Below are positions 46,731-56,857 of a stretch of DNA of 64,000 nucleotides, one piece after another (position 1 is the first letter of the stretch; every line of letters starts with the position of its first letter). The notes under the pieces are model-generated. The model ran no database searches. It saw nothing but the letters and a program-made list of their open reading frames with translations, and was not told the DNA's origin. A program made the translations under genes and the position numbers. The stretch comes from Flammeovirga sp. OC4 (lineage in GTDB: Bacteria > Bacteroidota > Bacteroidia > Cytophagales > Flammeovirgaceae): contig NZ_JTAM01000002.1 of NCBI RefSeq assembly GCF_000812565.1, positions 62,001 to 126,000 of the forward strand. Direction: 5' to 3'.

Positions 46731-49700
46731 ATGAAAAATAATACTCTAGAAAATATTCCTTTTGGTTTCATCAGAACACCACTTCTTCCTTTTAAGGAAA
46801 ATATTGAAGATTGGACCAAACATTTTAATAACGATTTTGTCAAAAAAGCAATTTACTTTGCTTCTCCAAATCTTTATGACCTCCTTTCTGAAGATATTAA
46901 TCAGTTAAGTGATGCGTTAAAACAAACATTTTTGAAGTATTATCTAAGGATGTCTTATCGATGTACTCCTTTTGGATTATTCTCAGGTGTATCTACATAT
47001 AGGTTGAATCACGAAAATACTAAAATAGAGTTGAGTGAATTTCCAAAAGCAAACATACGTCTAGACACTTATATTCTTGGCTTATTATATAGAAAGTTAA
47101 TTCGCAATAAAAATGTAGTACAATTATTAAAATTTTATCCTAATGACACTATTAGGTGTGAGAACAGCATTTACAAATATGTAGAACAGGTATTTGATGA
47201 AAACGAACTTAGAAACTACAAATTAAGTAAAGTAGACTATTTACCAATCCTTGATAAGATTCTTACTTCATCAAATAGTGGTTTATCAATTGATGATATT
47301 GTGAATATTTGTACTAAGGAGGGGTTTGGGGACGAAGATTCATTAGAATTTGCAGAGGAACTTATTGATAATAATTTACTTATCAGTGAATTTCATTTCA
47401 ATGTTGTTGGTGATGTATATCATAATGTCATTAGAAAGTTAATTGTATATCTTGAAAAGAAAAAAATTAATATAAAACATCTCAACTATTATAAAGATGT
47501 TTTATCAGATATAGAAAATATTCAACATAGTATAAATAGTGACATTCAAGAAAAACTTGAAATGATTCTATCGAAAAAAGTTGATCCTCAACTTATTTTC
47601 CAAGTTGATAGCTACTTTTCAGCCAATAAATCGATGGTCAACAATAATAATTTTGATGAAATCGAATCACTCTATAGACTATATATGGGGATAAATCCTA
47701 AAGAAGAAAAAGTGTTAGGTTCATTTATCGAAGAGTTCAGCCAAAAATATGAAGAACAGTATATTGACCTCTTAGAAGTCTTAGACCCAATTAATGGAAT
47801 TAACTTCCCTTCCAACAATGGTTTAAACATACTCCCTAAAGAGGGGGAATTTTATGGCACTAACCATTCGAGTAATTCAACCTTTAAAACCATTAATTTC
47901 AACCCTGAATGGGAAAGTTTTATATATCAAAAACTAGAAGAGAAAAAAAATATTACACTAACAGATCAAGATTGTATTAGATTTATGTATAAAGGTAATA
48001 TAGATTCTTCTATCATTGGGGTTAAAGCTTCATTATTAAAATATAAGACTTTCGTTGAATTTGTTCATCATTCTAATCCAATTAAATTTATTGGGCGATT
48101 TTCTCATCTAGATGAAGAAATCTCCAAAGGAATAGATCAGTTAGTCAGCATAGAAGATGATTATTACAAAAACAGTAATACTTTACTCGCAGAAGTTGCC
48201 TTCGTTCATAATAATTTAAGAGCATCAAATGTATGTCACAGAAGTAAGTTTAGACATTACACTATTCCTATTATTCAACCTACTCAAAAAGATGATTCTC
48301 ATATTCTACTGAATGATATTATTGTTGGTATTCGAAATAATGAGGTGATATTACGCTCTAAAAAAACAAAAAAGAGAATTTTACCAAGAATTAGCAATGC
48401 TCACTTTATCAAGGATGATCATCTTAATATTTATGCCTTCTTTTCTAAAATTGAACAACAAGGCATGAATAAATACCCATTATGGAATTGGGGAACTTAT
48501 GGTTTATTGGATCATTTACCTAGAGTAACATATAAAAATTACATTTTAGCAAAAGAGGAATGGGCTATTTATCTAAATGAAGTAAATAGCTTGAATGAGT
48601 TAAAAGATTATCTTTTGAAAAAAGAAGTCACAAAAATTATAACTTTTGCTGATGGTGATAGAGAAATGCCTATTAGGATAAACCATCAAGATTCTCTAAA
48701 AGTATTATGGGATGAACTCCAAAAGAAAAAGCGACTTAGAATTAAAGAGTGTTTGTTTAATGAAAACAATTTAGTAGTTAATAAAGACGGGAAATACACC
48801 ACCAATGAAACTTTATTATACTTTAAAAATAAAAGTAAGCCAGCCACTCAATTGGATGAAGAAGTTATAGTAGATCAAGGTGATGTAAAAAGAAGTTTTA
48901 ATCTTGGCGAAGAATGGTTATACCTAAAAATATATATGGTAGACAGTTTTGCAGATGAGAAGTTTCTTACTCAACTCTACCCCCTCATTCATGAATTATA
49001 TGAGAGCAAAGTAATAGAAGACTGGCATTTTATAAGATACATTGACCCTAAATTTCATATCAGGTTACGTTTCAAAGGGCAGGAGAATTTCTATGAAAAA
49101 GTAATCCAAGCTTTCAATGCTTATTTTGGTCATTTATTTGGAAAGGAAATTCACAAACATATCTATGATGTTTATAATAGGGAATTAGAACGTTATTATT
49201 TTCATAATATTGAGCTGAGCGAAAGACTATTTAGCATCGATAGCACAACAATTATTCAACTACTACCACTTGTTCAAGAAAAAGACCATAATGATTTGAG
49301 ATGGAATCTTTCTTTTAAACTGATTGATGATTTACTAAATGCTTTCGATTTTCATTTAAACTACAAAAAATATCTTTTGATGCAACTTGCTGATGGGTTC
49401 AAAAGAGAATTTAATTTCACTTCTAAAAGTGATAGAAAACAACTTGCTCAAAAATTCAGAAAAACAAAGACAGCAATTTATAAAGTAATTGATGATCAAT
49501 CTTATTCTGAAGAGATCGCCTATGTATTAAATAGAAGGTATTTAGAATTGTCACATATTTCAAATGGAGTTAAAGAGAATTTAAAACATAATCAAAATGA
49601 CATTGCCCAATTACTTTCTAGCTATATTCACATGCTCATGAACCGTTGGAATTCAGCTGATTTCAGACGTACAGAAATGATAATCTATGATATGTTATCT

Positions 49701-49757
49701 CAATTTTACAAGGAGAAAGAAAATAGAATAAAGCATCTTCAACCTCAAACTAACTAG
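46731..49757 (+). CDS. lanB: Full-length class I lantibiotic dehydratase
   Basis: Dehydrates Ser/Thr of the precursor using glutamyl-tRNA, then eliminates glutamate. The N-terminal glutamylation domain (about 1-700) starts with the typical NIPFGFIRTPLLPF and the LRMSYRCTPFGLFSGVS block. The C-terminal SpaB_C/elimination domain (about 735-1000) has EEWLYLKIY and HFIRYIDPKFHIRLRFKG. Both halves are in one 1008-residue chain, unlike split LanB systems. The stop and the next start are separated by a single base. Confidence 0.95.
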   Translation: MKNNTLENIPFGFIRTPLLPFKENIEDWTKHFNNDFVKKAIYFASPNLYDLLSEDINQLSDALKQTFLKYYLRMSYRCTPFGLFSGVSTYRLNHENTKIELSEFPKANIRLDTYILGLLYRKLIRNKNVVQLLKFYPNDTIRCENSIYKYVEQVFDENELRNYKLSKVDYLPILDKILTSSNSGLSIDDIVNICTKEGFGDEDSLEFAEELIDNNLLISEFHFNVVGDVYHNVIRKLIVYLEKKKINIKHLNYYKDVLSDIENIQHSINSDIQEKLEMILSKKVDPQLIFQVDSYFSANKSMVNNNNFDEIESLYRLYMGINPKEEKVLGSFIEEFSQKYEEQYIDLLEVLDPINGINFPSNNGLNILPKEGEFYGTNHSSNSTFKTINFNPEWESFIYQKLEEKKNITLTDQDCIRFMYKGNIDSSIIGVKASLLKYKTFVEFVHHSNPIKFIGRFSHLDEEISKGIDQLVSIEDDYYKNSNTLLAEVAFVHNNLRASNVCHRSKFRHYTIPIIQPTQKDDSHILLNDIIVGIRNNEVILRSKKTKKRILPRISNAHFIKDDHLNIYAFFSKIEQQGMNKYPLWNWGTYGLLDHLPRVTYKNYILAKEEWAIYLNEVNSLNELKDYLLKKEVTKIITFADGDREMPIRINHQDSLKVLWDELQKKKRLRIKECLFNENNLVVNKDGKYTTNETLLYFKNKSKPATQLDEEVIVDQGDVKRSFNLGEEWLYLKIYMVDSFADEKFLTQLYPLIHELYESKVIEDWHFIRYIDPKFHIRLRFKGQENFYEKVIQAFNAYFGHLFGKEIHKHIYDVYNRELERYYFHNIELSERLFSIDSTTIIQLLPLVQEKDHNDLRWNLSFKLIDDLLNAFDFHLNYKKYLLMQLADGFKREFNFTSKSDRKQLAQKFRKTKTAIYKVIDDQSYSEEIAYVLNRRYLELSHISNGVKENLKHNQNDIAQLLSSYIHMLMNRWNSADFRRTEMIIYDMLSQFYKEKENRIKHLQPQTN

Positions 49758-49758
49758 C

Positions 49759-51948
49759 ATGAGCATCTTTAATACTATACCGGAAATAAAACAGCCCGAC
49801 TTGATGGATTGTGGTCCAACCTGTCTGAAAATAATAGCTCAATATTATGGTAGGAAATATCCTATTTCTTATTTAAGAGATCTCACTAATGTAAATAGAG
49901 AGGGTACATCTCTTTTGGAATTAAGTGATGCTGCAGAAGAAATTGGTTTCCACACCGTAGGCGTAAAAATCTCCTTAAAACAACTAAAAGAAACACTTCT
50001 ACCAGGTATTGTTCATTGGGAGCAGTCACATTTTATAGTCGTCTACAAAATTACGAAAAAAAAGGTCTTTGTTGTAGACCCAATGGTGGGTAAGGTGGTT
50101 TATTCATTAGTTGATTTTTGCAAGGGATGGACAGGACAGAAAAGTACTCAAAGTACAGGTATTGCTTTACTTTTAGAACCTACTGTTGAGTTCATGAAAA
50201 AAGAGTATGAGAAAGAATCTATAAATAAAAAAAGTTTAAGTATTCTATTTGATTATATCAAACCTTATCATCGCTTCATTATTCAGCTATTTATTGGTTT
50301 GTTTGTAGGAAGTGTCATACAACTAATACTCCCCTTTCTTACTCAATCCATCATTGATATTGGGATTAATAATCAGAGAATCAGTTTTATTTATCTAATT
50401 CTTTTCGCTCAACTTACGCTCTTTTTCAGTCAGAGTAGTATTGATTTTATAAGACGCTGGATTCTTTTGCATTTGAGTATAAGAGTAAATATTGCTATTA
50501 TCAGTGACTTTCTTGTAAAGTTGACTCAATTGCCTTTATCCTTCTTTGATTCTAAATTAATAGGTGACCTTTTACAAAGAATTGATGACCATGAAAGAGT
50601 AGAAAGTTTTTTAAGTTCATCTACTTTAAATATGCTTTTCTCAATATTTAACTTTATAATATTTAGTATTGTTTTAGTGTATTATAATATTACTCTCTTT
50701 CTAGTATTTTCTATTGGTAGTACTTTCTATATCCTTTATCTCTTATTGTTTTTAAAAATTAGAAAAGAGATAGATTACAAAAGGTTTGGTCTATTATCGA
50801 AAAAGCAATCCAATACTATTCAATTGATCAATGGTATGCAAGAGATCAAATTGAATGGTTGTGAAAAGCAAAAAAGGTGGGAATGGGAAGGTATTCAAGC
50901 ATCTGCATTTAGACTTACATTGAAATCAACATCTATTGATCAGTACCAACAAATTGGTAGTATGTTCATCAATGAATTTAAGAATATTCTAATCACTTTT
51001 ATTGCTGCCAAATCTGTTATCGATGGAAATATGACTTTGGGTATGATGCTTTCTGCTCAATATATTATAGGACAAATGAACGGCCCAATTCAGTCTTTTG
51101 TATCCTTCATAAAAGAATGGCAAGATGCAAAATTAAGTATGGATAGAATAGGGGATATTCATAATAAAGAAAATGAAGAAAAAGAAAATTCATTAAAAGA
51201 TATTCCTTTTAATGAATCGCTTATTTTTGAGAATGTTGATTTTAGATATAATTCAACTTCTGAGCTTATTTTAAAGAATCTTTCCTTTATAATTCCTAAA
51301 AATAAAACAACTGCCATAGTTGGAAGCAGCGGGAGCGGCAAAACCACAATACTGAAACTACTTTTAAAATTTTATGGTGTTGAAAATGGTAGTATTTCCT
51401 TTGGCAATAATAATATTGAGAATCTCAGTGAAAGAGTATGGCGGGCGAAATGTGGCACTGTAATGCAAGAAGGATATATTTTTTCTGATACCATCGAAAA
51501 AAACATCTCGATTGCAGATTCTGATATCAATTACAATAAGCTTTATCATTCGGCCAAAATGGCAAATATCCATGAGTTTATTCTCTCCCTTCCTTTAGGT
51601 TACAAATCAAAGATAGGTGAAGACGGAATTGGTATTAGTGCAGGTCAAAAGCAAAGAATTCTTATTGCAAGGGCCATTTACAAAAATCCAGATTACTTAT
51701 TTTTTGATGAAGCAACTTCTGCACTGGATGCCAATAACGAAGCAATTATCACTGAAAACCTAAATAAATTTATGAAAGGTAAAACTTCAGTGGTGATCGC
51801 TCACCGATTAAGTACTGTAAAAAATGCAGATCAGATAATAGTACTGGATAAAGGCGAAATCATAGAAATTGGAACACATGAAGAACTAACCCAAAAGGAA
51901 GGTTTTTATTTTTCATTAGTAAAAAATCAACTTGAATTAGGAGCATAA
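49759..51948 (+). CDS. lanT: C39-peptidase ABC exporter for the lanthipeptide
   Basis: A bifunctional transporter: an N-terminal C39 peptidase (QPDLMDCGPTC with Cys18; HFIVVYK; DPMVG) cuts after the double glycine of the precursor. Then come a six-helix exporter domain (about 170-440) and an ATPase with GSSGSGKT (522-529), ISAGQKQR signature and FFDEATSALD Walker B. 729 residues is typical. It works with the HlyD-like protein that starts one base after its stop. Located in the inner membrane. Confidence 0.95.
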   Translation: MSIFNTIPEIKQPDLMDCGPTCLKIIAQYYGRKYPISYLRDLTNVNREGTSLLELSDAAEEIGFHTVGVKISLKQLKETLLPGIVHWEQSHFIVVYKITKKKVFVVDPMVGKVVYSLVDFCKGWTGQKSTQSTGIALLLEPTVEFMKKEYEKESINKKSLSILFDYIKPYHRFIIQLFIGLFVGSVIQLILPFLTQSIIDIGINNQRISFIYLILFAQLTLFFSQSSIDFIRRWILLHLSIRVNIAIISDFLVKLTQLPLSFFDSKLIGDLLQRIDDHERVESFLSSSTLNMLFSIFNFIIFSIVLVYYNITLFLVFSIGSTFYILYLLLFLKIRKEIDYKRFGLLSKKQSNTIQLINGMQEIKLNGCEKQKRWEWEGIQASAFRLTLKSTSIDQYQQIGSMFINEFKNILITFIAAKSVIDGNMTLGMMLSAQYIIGQMNGPIQSFVSFIKEWQDAKLSMDRIGDIHNKENEEKENSLKDIPFNESLIFENVDFRYNSTSELILKNLSFIIPKNKTTAIVGSSGSGKTTILKLLLKFYGVENGSISFGNNNIENLSERVWRAKCGTVMQEGYIFSDTIEKNISIADSDINYNKLYHSAKMANIHEFILSLPLGYKSKIGEDGIGISAGQKQRILIARAIYKNPDYLFFDEATSALDANNEAIITENLNKFMKGKTSVVIAHRLSTVKNADQIIVLDKGEIIEIGTHEELTQKEGFYFSLVKNQLELGA

Positions 51949-51949
51949 G

Positions 51950-53263
51950 ATGGAAAACGACGATTTAAATGAAAATGACTTATTAGAAAAGTCAGAAGAA
52001 TATGAAGATATCATCTCGAGAATGCCTAATTCACTAATTATGTGGGGGTCGACGTTTATATTCTTTTTCTTCCTAATGATTTTAATACTCTCCTATTTAG
52101 TGAAATTTCCAGATATAATTAAAGGAGATGTTACCATTACTTCTATACCAAGTCCACAAAAAGTAATTTCAAAAACAACTGGACAATTAAATATCTTTGT
52201 AGAGGAAGGACAATTGGTAGAAAAAGATCAGGTGATAGCTACCATTGATGATGTTGAAAATATATGGAACGAAGTTCTTTATCTTGACGGAGTCTTAATA
52301 AAGTTTTTAGCTGAAAATGATATCTCAAAGTCGAGTATCAAAAAGGTACTAAACGAAACCGATAAAATGTCACTGCTCGGAGAGTTAAATCAAGAATACT
52401 CCCTATGGAGAAGGGCTCTAAGAGAATATGTTATTATCAATAATAATAACTTACTAAAGAATAAAAAGAAAAACATCAGAACTCAAATTAATGAGTATAA
52501 AAACCTTAATAACAATCTTTTAAGTCAAGTAGACATACATTCTAAAGAGATGGAGATCTCCGATAAGTTGTACCAAAGAGATTCATTGCTACGCCAAGAA
52601 AAAGTTATTTCTGCATCTGATTTTGAAAATGCAGAATATAAACATCTACAGATACACAGGCAAAAAGTAGCTTCTGAGGCTCAGATTATCTCCAATGAAA
52701 TTACTTTAAGTGAATTAAGTAATTCAATCAATGAACTATCTATACAAGAGAGAAAAGAATCTCTTAAACTCATCAATGAAATAATTAATAGAAGTATTGC
52801 ACTAAGAAATGCTATTATTGATTGGAAACAGCGGCATTTACTCACTTCAAAGATTAATGGACACGTTGCATTTCTTGACTTTTTGATCAATCAACAATTC
52901 GTACAAGCTAACAACAGTCTTTTTTCAGTGATTCCACTTGAATATTCTCTTAAAGCAAAGGTGAAAATTCCATCTACTAACTTCGGAAAAGTAAGTCAAG
53001 GTCAAAAAGTAAATATTAAACTTGAAGCCTATCCTTTTGAAGAATACGGGATGGTAAATGGAGAGATTAGTCACATCTATCAATTTACTAAAGATGACAA
53101 ATACTTGTGTGAAGTAAAACTTAGAAACGGAATTAAAACTTCCTATCAGAAAGAACTTAAATATAAACAAGATCTTGTAGGTACTGCACAAATCATTACT
53201 AATGATTACAATTTAATAGATCACTTTTTTTATCAGTTTAGACAAATCGAATTTACGGAATAG
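51950..53263 (+). CDS. HlyD-type membrane-fusion adaptor
   Basis: 437 residues with one transmembrane helix (about 30-52), a biotinyl-lipoyl-like segment, long coiled coil (about 150-285) and a beta-barrel C-terminal domain. It couples the C39-ABC exporter to the outer membrane; no TolC homolog is in the window. It is the last gene of the tight lanC-lanB-lanT block. Confidence 0.9.
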   Translation: MENDDLNENDLLEKSEEYEDIISRMPNSLIMWGSTFIFFFFLMILILSYLVKFPDIIKGDVTITSIPSPQKVISKTTGQLNIFVEEGQLVEKDQVIATIDDVENIWNEVLYLDGVLIKFLAENDISKSSIKKVLNETDKMSLLGELNQEYSLWRRALREYVIINNNNLLKNKKKNIRTQINEYKNLNNNLLSQVDIHSKEMEISDKLYQRDSLLRQEKVISASDFENAEYKHLQIHRQKVASEAQIISNEITLSELSNSINELSIQERKESLKLINEIINRSIALRNAIIDWKQRHLLTSKINGHVAFLDFLINQQFVQANNSLFSVIPLEYSLKAKVKIPSTNFGKVSQGQKVNIKLEAYPFEEYGMVNGEISHIYQFTKDDKYLCEVKLRNGIKTSYQKELKYKQDLVGTAQIITNDYNLIDHFFYQFRQIEFTE

Positions 53264-53665
53264 ACCACACGGTTCTGATTTATTTTGTAATAGTCTCATA
53301 GGTAAATTATTAAGAGTTTATTATAATATATTTTAGTAAGTTAGAATTAACCCTAATATCATCTGCTTTCATGAATTACATTTGTCAGTGTAATATTTTG
53401 CTACTTTGATGTTTGATAATATATAATACTGGAAATAAGTAATTGTTTACATTTAAATGTGCCTCCATAGTGGGGTGTAAATCAAAATCTTTTAGCAAAG
53501 CTATGTTCCTTATGACGGGCAGTTTGCAGATTCAGAAGTATCGATCCTAGTTTAAATAGGGAAGTCAATCAATTGCTTTTGTCTGGTTGAACGCTGCTTG
53601 AATGATCCCTTTTTGATGTTTTATTTCAATGAAGCATCCTTTACATTTTTAGATATAAAAACACA
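53264..53665. other. Gene-free stretch after the lanthipeptide locus
   Basis: No ORF, RNA or convincing promoter could be supported. Confidence 0.4.
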
Positions 53666-53703
53666 AAAACCTTGATCCATTCAAGAACGGATCAAGGTTT
53701 TTA
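53666..53703. terminator. Bidirectional terminator
   Basis: AAAACCTTGATCC and GGATCAAGGTTTT form a 13-bp stem around a 10-base loop, closing both the lan operon and the hydrolase gene. Confidence 0.8.
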
Positions 53704-53730
53704 TCTTTAATTATTTAAGCTATTACTACC

Positions 53731-54858
53731 TTATTTTAAGTTAGGTGTTCTATCCAAGATATCTTGTGTTCTTTCGATATCAAGAGGAATTCTTACAAGT
53801 TCATCACCCATATCAGAGAAATCGATATTGTTAAGGTCGATTTGTTGTACTCTTCTGTTGTCTTGTGTATGGTAATCGAAAACAAGGTTTGTTACATCCC
53901 AAGATGTAGTCCAGATAGTAGCACTTCTCATTGTACTATGGTCTTTACCGAACATCTCTCCTGTACCTTCAGCACGGTCAGCGCCAAGCGTTAAGTTGAA
54001 GTTGTCTAAGATTCTGAACATTTCATAAAGTGATTCATCTGAATTTTCCATTGGTCTAGTAGTTTGTGTCCAAGCTACCGCTCTTACAAAACGTGATGGA
54101 GGTGTCATATCACCAGGAAGACCTACCATACCTGATCCCATACCAGTTTGAGTGAATTTCACTCCTTCGATTGTTTTTGAAGGTGCACCTTCGAAACTAA
54201 GATTTAAGTAGTTTCTAAGGTTGTTCATGTGCCAGTCATAAGTTGGAGCATTAGTAATTACTCCAAGAGGAGCGTCATTGATTACTAATTGACCGTTGAT
54301 GTACTCGATTACGATTGATGCACCAGTTTTATCAGTCACCATCCAGTGAGAATCAACCTCAATTCCGATAGCTGCTTCTACTACACCTACCACATCAATT
54401 TTCGGAAGACCTTCTTTAATTTCCTCAATAGTTGAGTATTGAGTCAAAAGGTAATTGACTAAGTCTTGAGCAGAAATGGTATTTGCTGCATTTTCAGGCT
54501 TAAATTCGTTGTATTTTGGAGTAGAAGGGAAGTAGAAAAGTCCAACTGCTAATCCTGCTTCATTCATTCCATCAACAAGCAGATCTTTATTGATCATGTC
54601 AAGACCTACAATACCATATTTGGCTTTAAATTCTTTACCGTTGTTTCCTTCAGGAGTAAGCCCTTTAAAAACATAGTTTTGAGGGACAATGGTTACTTTT
54701 GAAAACAGATCGAAAGCTCCCCATTCCATCGTTCTACCATATCGGACACTGCCATCTTCAGCGATAAGTCTAATGCCTGTACAAGCGAAAACTGTAGAGT
54801 TTAATAGTAGTGCAAAACATAATGTTAAGATTGCTGAGATTTGAAATGATTTTTTCAT
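53731..54858 (-). CDS. Linear amide C-N hydrolase, copy B
   Basis: A paralog of 40390-41517 with the same 375-residue length. The mature enzyme would begin at Cys26 (CTGIRL); YGRTMEWG, ITNAPTYDWH and TPPSRFVRA are all present, so the active site appears complete. Differences are scattered over the central surface (for example DLFSKVTIVPQ against DIHSQVAVIPK), which may mean different substrates. The signal-peptide coding DNA is nearly identical to copy A, consistent with recent duplication or gene conversion. It marks the right border of the lanthipeptide locus. Confidence 0.93.
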   Translation of the reverse strand: MKKSFQISAILTLCFALLLNSTVFACTGIRLIAEDGSVRYGRTMEWGAFDLFSKVTIVPQNYVFKGLTPEGNNGKEFKAKYGIVGLDMINKDLLVDGMNEAGLAVGLFYFPSTPKYNEFKPENAANTISAQDLVNYLLTQYSTIEEIKEGLPKIDVVGVVEAAIGIEVDSHWMVTDKTGASIVIEYINGQLVINDAPLGVITNAPTYDWHMNNLRNYLNLSFEGAPSKTIEGVKFTQTGMGSGMVGLPGDMTPPSRFVRAVAWTQTTRPMENSDESLYEMFRILDNFNLTLGADRAEGTGEMFGKDHSTMRSATIWTTSWDVTNLVFDYHTQDNRRVQQIDLNNIDFSDMGDELVRIPLDIERTQDILDRTPNLK

Positions 54859-54868
54859 GATATCTTTT

Positions 54869-54976
54869 AAATGATTAATAGATTAATTTTTTATTACACT
54901 ACAAATATCATCGATAGCAGTACCCATCATTTGCACAAACAAATAAGGTATTTACACAAAATCGTCAATCAGTTAT
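54869..54976. repeat. Duplicated upstream region of hydrolase copy B
   Basis: A 108-base block almost identical to 41525-41632. Confidence 0.8.
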
Positions 54977-55031
54977 ATATTTTAATTAAACCATAGTAAA
55001 AGGGATGTTTTGGGCTTATTTTAGACATAAA

Positions 55032-55077
55032 AAAAGAACAATGAAGGATTGGTAACTACCTATTATTCATTGTTCTT
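55032..55077 (-). terminator. Terminator after the MBL hydrolase gene
   Basis: AAAGAACAATGAA and TTCATTGTTCTTT pair around 20 bases that contain a small inner stem; A-rich on the left, so it ends minus-strand transcripts. Confidence 0.7.
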
Positions 55078-55097
55078 TATATTTTTTTATTCAAAAA

Positions 55098-56153
55098 CTA
55101 CTCATGGTTTTCCCACCAGCCGTTCAATTCATCATTTTGTCCCATCAATACAACTTTACCAATGGGAGCAGTGAAGATTTTTTGATTTTTCTTTTTGGCT
55201 TCGCTTACAAAACGCTCGATGGGGTCTTTCCATGAATGCAATGCTAATACGAAGCCTCCCCAATGCACGGGAAATGCATTTTTGACTTTCGCATCTATAG
55301 CAGCTTGTACACTCTCTTCAGGAAACATATGAATAAGGTGCCAATTTTCATTGTATTGACCATCTTCCATAAATCCCCAATCAAATGGCCCTAGTTTCTC
55401 TCCGATTTCTTTGAAGTGCTCACCATAACCACCATCACCACTCCAATAAATAGAATGTTCCTCTGTTTTAAATACCCAACCACCCCAAAGTGATTTCGCT
55501 CTATCTGTCAATCCTCTACCTGAAAAATGTCTTGATGGAGTATACGTAATATCAATGTTGTCTACCTTTATAGTATCCCACCAATCCATTTCTGTAATTT
55601 TATTCTCGTCTATACCCCAAGAAACGAGATGTCTTTTAATCCCAAGTCCAACAATAAACTGATTCGTTTTTGGAATTAGCTTTTCAATACTTGCCAAATC
55701 GAGGTGGTCATAATGATCGTGTGTCATCATCAATACATCAATTTTTGGGAACTGATCGATGATTGATAGACTATTTTCACTAAAACGTTTGGTAGTAATG
55801 GGGCCAATAGGGGAAGCATCAGGACCCAACATTGGATCAATTAGAATATTCTTTCCACCCAATTGTAGAAACAGTGCAGAGTGTCCATACCACGCGCATT
55901 TGGGAGTTTCAGGAGTGTTATTCCAAACTTCTTGATTAAAAGGGAGTATAGGTAGGTTATTTTTTGGTGCTCTTTCAGCTCTATTGGTTAATTGCTTTTT
56001 TAAGAGTCCAGGGATGTTTTTAATATTGATATTCATAGTGGTTAGGGCAAGGTTTTCAAACTTCCCATTTTTCCACTGTGGAGACTTTTCTAATTTAGAT
56101 TGTTCTTGAGAAGTGACTTTACCTCCAAATTGTTTTTTGAAATTACTGAGCAT
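55098..56153 (-). CDS. MBL-fold metallohydrolase (UlaG/NAPE-PLD-like)
   Basis: A zinc hydrolase of 351 residues with the motif THDHYDHLD (near 210), GHSALF and ILIDP near 95-115, SRHFSGRG, SGDGGYG and PVHWGGF giving further ligands. The layout with an N-terminal extension of about 85 residues resembles NAPE-phospholipase D and the UlaG lactonase group. The substrate is not known. It has no signal peptide. It lies 108 bases downstream of a DoxX gene, with a terminator between. Confidence 0.92.
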   Translation of the reverse strand: MLSNFKKQFGGKVTSQEQSKLEKSPQWKNGKFENLALTTMNINIKNIPGLLKKQLTNRAERAPKNNLPILPFNQEVWNNTPETPKCAWYGHSALFLQLGGKNILIDPMLGPDASPIGPITTKRFSENSLSIIDQFPKIDVLMMTHDHYDHLDLASIEKLIPKTNQFIVGLGIKRHLVSWGIDENKITEMDWWDTIKVDNIDITYTPSRHFSGRGLTDRAKSLWGGWVFKTEEHSIYWSGDGGYGEHFKEIGEKLGPFDWGFMEDGQYNENWHLIHMFPEESVQAAIDAKVKNAFPVHWGGFVLALHSWKDPIERFVSEAKKKNQKIFTAPIGKVVLMGQNDELNGWWENHE

Positions 56154-56203
56154 ATAAATTACATCTGGTTTATGATGAAGTTAGCGATGTTATTTTGTTC
56201 TCC

Positions 56204-56235
56204 AAAAAAATAGCCCCACTAAAATTAGTGAGGCT
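56204..56235 (-). terminator. Terminator after the DoxX gene
   Basis: On the minus strand AGCCTCACTA and TAGTGGGGCT pair (one G-U), then a T tract. Confidence 0.7.
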
Positions 56236-56261
56236 TATCTGTATACTATTATTACAATTCT

Positions 56262-56651
56262 TTACTTTAATGCTATCTGATATATATTGGGAATATTTTC
56301 TTTTTCAAACCATAATACAATTCCACTTAATAGTTCTGTAATTACAGCAAGGTAAAATAGACTTCCACCATCACCATTGACTTCAATTCCTAATAGGGTA
56401 AGGTGCATGAAAACAGCTCCCCCAATAATAGCAAAGGTCAATAGTGCTCCCAACCACGAGGTTCTAGGTATTAATATTAAAATGGCAGCTATTAATTCCA
56501 TAATTCCCACTCCAATACGTCCAAAAGGTTCCAATCCGACGGTAGAAAAAATATAAACACTATCAGGGTGAGCAGTAAACTTAAACCTTAAGGTTTGAAC
56601 TAATATAATGGCTATTGTAATCTTTAAAATAATAATAAGGTACTTTTTCAT
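56262..56651 (-). CDS. DoxX-family membrane protein
   Basis: Four hydrophobic helices in 129 residues. GVGIMELIAAILILIPRTSWLGALL is the typical middle part and EPFGRIGVGIMEL the DoxX signature. I start at ATG 56649-56651 (MKKYLIIILK); a longer frame adds eight residues. These are integral membrane proteins of unclear function, some in oxidative-stress operons. Confidence 0.85.
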   Translation of the reverse strand: MKKYLIIILKITIAIILVQTLRFKFTAHPDSVYIFSTVGLEPFGRIGVGIMELIAAILILIPRTSWLGALLTFAIIGGAVFMHLTLLGIEVNGDGGSLFYLAVITELLSGIVLWFEKENIPNIYQIALK

Positions 56652-56857
56652 AATGATATTTTGTTTTTGGTTCATTACAAATATGAAGAGTTTTAGAGAA
56701 TTAGAGTGTGATGTAGTTCACAGAGTAAAAAAAAACTACGGAAATTACTCATTATTCTCTTCTTCAGTGGGATACAGAGGTGTTTATATATCTTAATAAA
56801 TAGATCTAGAGCGAAAAAAGTTTCGTAAAAAAAACTAAATCTAACTACATAATTGAT

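Noticed and set aside
53264-53665. Search for a second lanthipeptide precursor after the HlyD-like gene
   Set aside because: No frame with a GG leader was found there or in the gaps around lanC.
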